A DNA stretch of 64,000 bases, from contig PQWQ01000007.1 in assembly GCA_002943765.1 (NCBI GenBank), forward strand, positions 2,544,501 to 2,608,500, in the 5' to 3' direction. Position 1 is the stretch's first letter. Every line of letters starts with the position of its first letter. Shown one piece after another: positions 60,901-64,000 of the stretch. The translations under genes and the position numbers were made by a program. The notes under the pieces are model-generated. The model had not been told where the DNA came from, ran no database searches, and saw nothing but the letters and a program-made list of their open reading frames with translations. This stretch comes from Psoroptes ovis (Eukaryota > Arthropoda > Arachnida > Sarcoptiformes > Psoroptidae).

Positions 60901-63900
60901 TAATCGGATTTTCAATTTTGAATGTTTTTTGGACACAAACAAAGCACAAGTCATAAAATCAAATGATGATAATTCAAAGAATTTAATTTTGATTACTTTC
61001 GAAATGATACTAATGATTGTCAATGATCATTAAATATTCAGACATATTCGTGATTGGAGGGGTGATTATTTTCTATGAACATTTGAATAATTCCATTGAA
61101 ACTATCTTATTCACGGCTGTTGCTGTTTTTGCTGTCGACGCTGCGCACGTTATGATCGCGTTTTAAGCTCTTTTATGGGGTTGAGGTGGTGATGGTGGTG
61201 GCTGATGATATTCATATGAATTATTTGAAAAAAAAATAATTAAAATCATTTACAGAACGCGTGTTTGAGGCACCGAAAAGCACCCTGAATGATGATAAAT
61301 GTTTACTAGTCACGAATATTATTAGTTTCACTTTTTTATTTATGATTTTTAATGATGATTGTTTGATCATTGGTTATTGGTTATTATGATCTTTGTTTGT
61401 TTGTTTGCTTACTTGTCATTGATTTGTGTTTGTATCGATTCATTTGATTAGGCGATCATCGATTCAACGAAAATTCATTTTGTTTCGTTTCGTAATCAAG
61501 AAAAAACCATAAATTTGGGTATTAAAATGAACATAATTGCAAAATTATGGAGAGACCTATGGCCAGAGAGGCATGGACCATTCTTCGATTTTCGATTTCT
61601 GCTAAAATCTATTGATTTGATCGATTTTCTCATTACACAATCGATTACAGAGGCCGAATTTTGTTATGGTTTGGCCCTTTGAAATGGTGTAAATCTGATA
61701 TGAACTGACTGAACTGGCCCGAACTGAACGACACACACACACGTATTCAACACCATTTGGGAATTAAGTCATTTCAAAACAACAAAATCAAAAATCTAAA
61801 AAAATCCGAACCCAAGTTTTATTAAATTTCATGACTCATCATCATCATCGAAATGAACTTTGACCTTGGTCTGTGGACTATATTTTGGGATTTTTTTTCT
61901 TTTTTTGGGCCCATGTTTATCCATTCGAATCGCGTGAATACATCTGCCATCATTCATTGATTGTTGTGAATCATTGAAATTTGAGCAAATTTTAAGATTT
62001 TCTAGTAGAACATCAGGTATCTAGGTTAATCAAAATCATTGAAAGAGGTGAATATTTCTCAGAGTAAATATTGAGATAATAAATTCAGCGAAAAACAACA
62101 TGGACCCGCAGCGCGATCAACAAAAGTGTTGAAAGATGAGTTCATTGGAAAGATGGTCAAACTTGTACAGATTGGATCAACGAGAAAAAATATGCTCAAA
62201 TTTACTTGTCAAATTTGCCCCAACAAAATAAAATCCTCAAGTGTCAAGCCATATCGAATCCAAAAATCAATCGACGAAATGGTCATTGATGGCGGTTAAT
62301 TTTGATTATCATACACAAATAAACATTCAAAGAGCATCGAGATGCGAATGATGTTGACAGTTTTTCTTGTAACCAAAAATCAATGATTTCACCATCATTG
62401 CACCATGTCACCATTCATCAGAAAGGCTTGTAACTGTATTTTTTCTCTGTTTCTTCGTGTATTAATATATACATCTGCATTTACATTGACCAAAATATCA
62501 TCAAAAAGTAGTAAAAAGATGTTTATGACGATGTTGATGATGAGCTTAATTAGAATTTATAATTATGATGATTATCATTATTATTATTATTACATTATAA
62601 GCATGAGGATGATGATGTTGATGATAATTATTATGATGATGATGATCATCATCATCATCCACACGATGATATGATGATTATGTCAAGAAAATGAACCAGT
62701 TTTTTTGTTTTCATTTGACTTAGATTTTCAACTCTTCATCTCATTGACTTCAAAATTGAACTAAATTAAAAATTTTCCGATCGAAAAATTGGAATAAAAT
62801 TTGATTTAATTCATTTTCATATTTGATTTAATTTTATTTTTCCATATTTGATTTGACTTAATGATTTTTACTAATCATTCAATTTTTTTTTTTTTTTTTT
62901 TTGATGCATTGATTTTCAACGATCAAATCATCATCATCAACCATGCATGATGATTATGATCATCATGGTACACACATTGAGTGGGGCTAAATTGCAGCAA
63001 TAAACATGGTTTAATTGCTCTGTCTGTGTGTATGTATGTGTGTGTGTTTATGATCATCGTACAACATGCTGGAAATACATCGAACATAAAAAACATAATT
63101 TAAGGCTTGTAAATTGTAAAAATGAATAATAAGCCATAAACAAGTAAAATTAAAAAATACATAAATGATAATAATATTTTTTTGATTATGATGATGATTA
63201 TCATTTCAAGAGGATAGTTTTTGAATGGGGCAAAGAAATACAAATTTGAATGATTTAATGCTAATCTTTGGCTGCTGCTTCTCTTAAAACACAAATTGTA
63301 ACACTTTGAAACCCTTTATGAAATTAATTCATGAAAAAAAAACCCGAAAACCCATAAAACACTTTGCATGTCCACTTTGAAACATGATATTCATGTGGAA
63401 AATTATCATTTCCATCATCATAATTATTCAAAAAAATAAAATAAAATAAAATAAACGACTAAATCTATGATCATTTTGCATAATACATCAACATCAATAC
63501 ATCGTAACACTTCGAGCATCATTAAATTATTTTGTCAAATTATTACATTTTCAAAAATATGATTATGATAATTACCATAATTATTAAATATGACCATATT
63601 ACATATTGCTATGATATGGTAAATTATGGAAAATTGACAAAATTTTGTAATTTTTTATGGACATGTAAAATTATTAAATAAGTTTTCAATTAATTTATTC
63701 AAAAAAAAAAAAAAAAAATTATTTTTGGTCACAAATTTTATTTTTTGGTGTGTTTCATGTATTTGTTTCTGTATGGTGATTATCAGCAACAAATGAATAC
63801 ATGAATAAATAATTAAATGATGGTAAATATGTTTATTTTTACACATTAAAAAATCAAACAAACAAACAAAATGTTGGACAAAATAAAACGCTTAGACCAC

Positions 63901-64000
63901 TGTTGTGATTCCCATGTTGTTTTTTTGTGTGCAAGGATTAAGAAACAAAGTATTTTTGATGATAATAAAAATAAAATTGAATAAATTTAATTTTATTACA

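Larger units (their letters stand above)
55580..64000. other. 8.4-kb AT-rich right end, no confident gene
   Basis: Upstream region of the membrane-protein gene. Many short ORFs have strong Phe/Ile/Lys bias and none matches a known family. Local features: GACGAC/GAAGAC repeats near 55968-55992; a patch of higher GC near 57060-57142; an ATAA/ATGA tetranucleotide tract at 57888-57935; several CAAAGG/CCTTTG words at 58.98-60.48 kb; a CpG-richer patch near 61130-61165; a T-tract at 62884-62902; and AAATA repeats near 63435-63455. It may be regulatory or intronic sequence of a gene further right. Confidence 0.5.

Noticed and set aside
62636..62661. Perfect GATGAT/ATCATC palindrome
   Set aside because: Arises from a simple GAT trinucleotide tract reversing phase; common in this AT-rich genome.
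1..64000. tRNA, rRNA or other classical RNA genes
   Set aside because: I looked for A/B-box and GGTTCGAATCC-type sequences by eye and found none convincing; a tRNAscan or Rfam search would settle this.

Overview
The window is nuclear DNA from a small-genome animal. It is very AT-rich and has short introns (often 49-90 bp, GT..AG) and closely packed genes on both strands. The gene set is clearly metazoan: SETD1, LIN54, COP9 subunit 4, WASH subunit 1, inositol polyphosphate multikinase, TACO1 and a RAD21-type kleisin. My best guess is an acariform mite such as a dust mite. That is inference from composition and compactness; nothing in the window proves it.

Layout. 1-630 holds the 5' exons of a CDP-diacylglycerol synthase that runs off the left edge. 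2491-7197 (minus) is a complete five-exon SETD1 histone H3K4 methyltransferase. From about 7350 to 19769 there is a 12.4-kb palindromic mobile element. It has two arms of about 5.9 kb, with no difference seen in the parts compared, head-to-head around a 0.59-kb unique spacer. Each arm carries an intron-containing CACTA/EnSpm-type transposase with a candidate D-D-E triad. The outer tips read TACACTCAGG..., and the left tip lies about 155-190 bp from the SETD1 start codon. 20.4-41 kb is a dense block: METTL23-like, TRMT10-like, IPMK, an unknown protein, a Ly6/QVR-type GPI protein, a NOL7-like protein, a tetraspanin-like protein, WASHC1, LIN54, CSN4, TACO1, a RAD21/REC8-like kleisin, an Rpb4/RPC9-fold protein and two tandem secreted paralogues. 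41-45.8 kb is AT-rich with no gene that I can see. 45.8-55.6 kb (minus) is a five-exon type I membrane protein with a 7.9-kb first intron. 55.6-64 kb is AT-rich and I found no confident gene there.

The host genes form convergent or divergent pairs with short spacers: LIN54/CSN4 share about 285 bp upstream, TACO1/RAD21 share about 240 bp, and METTL23/TRMT10 stop codons overlap. Several act in chromatin or cell-cycle control (SETD1, LIN54, the kleisin), but I see no operon-like functional logic. The most unusual object is the palindromic transposon. Its arms are so similar that it is either a very recent natural inverted duplication or an assembly artefact, and the asymmetric spacer and arm-specific differences should help decide. 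Exon boundaries below were set by hand from splice consensus and reading phase, without transcript evidence.
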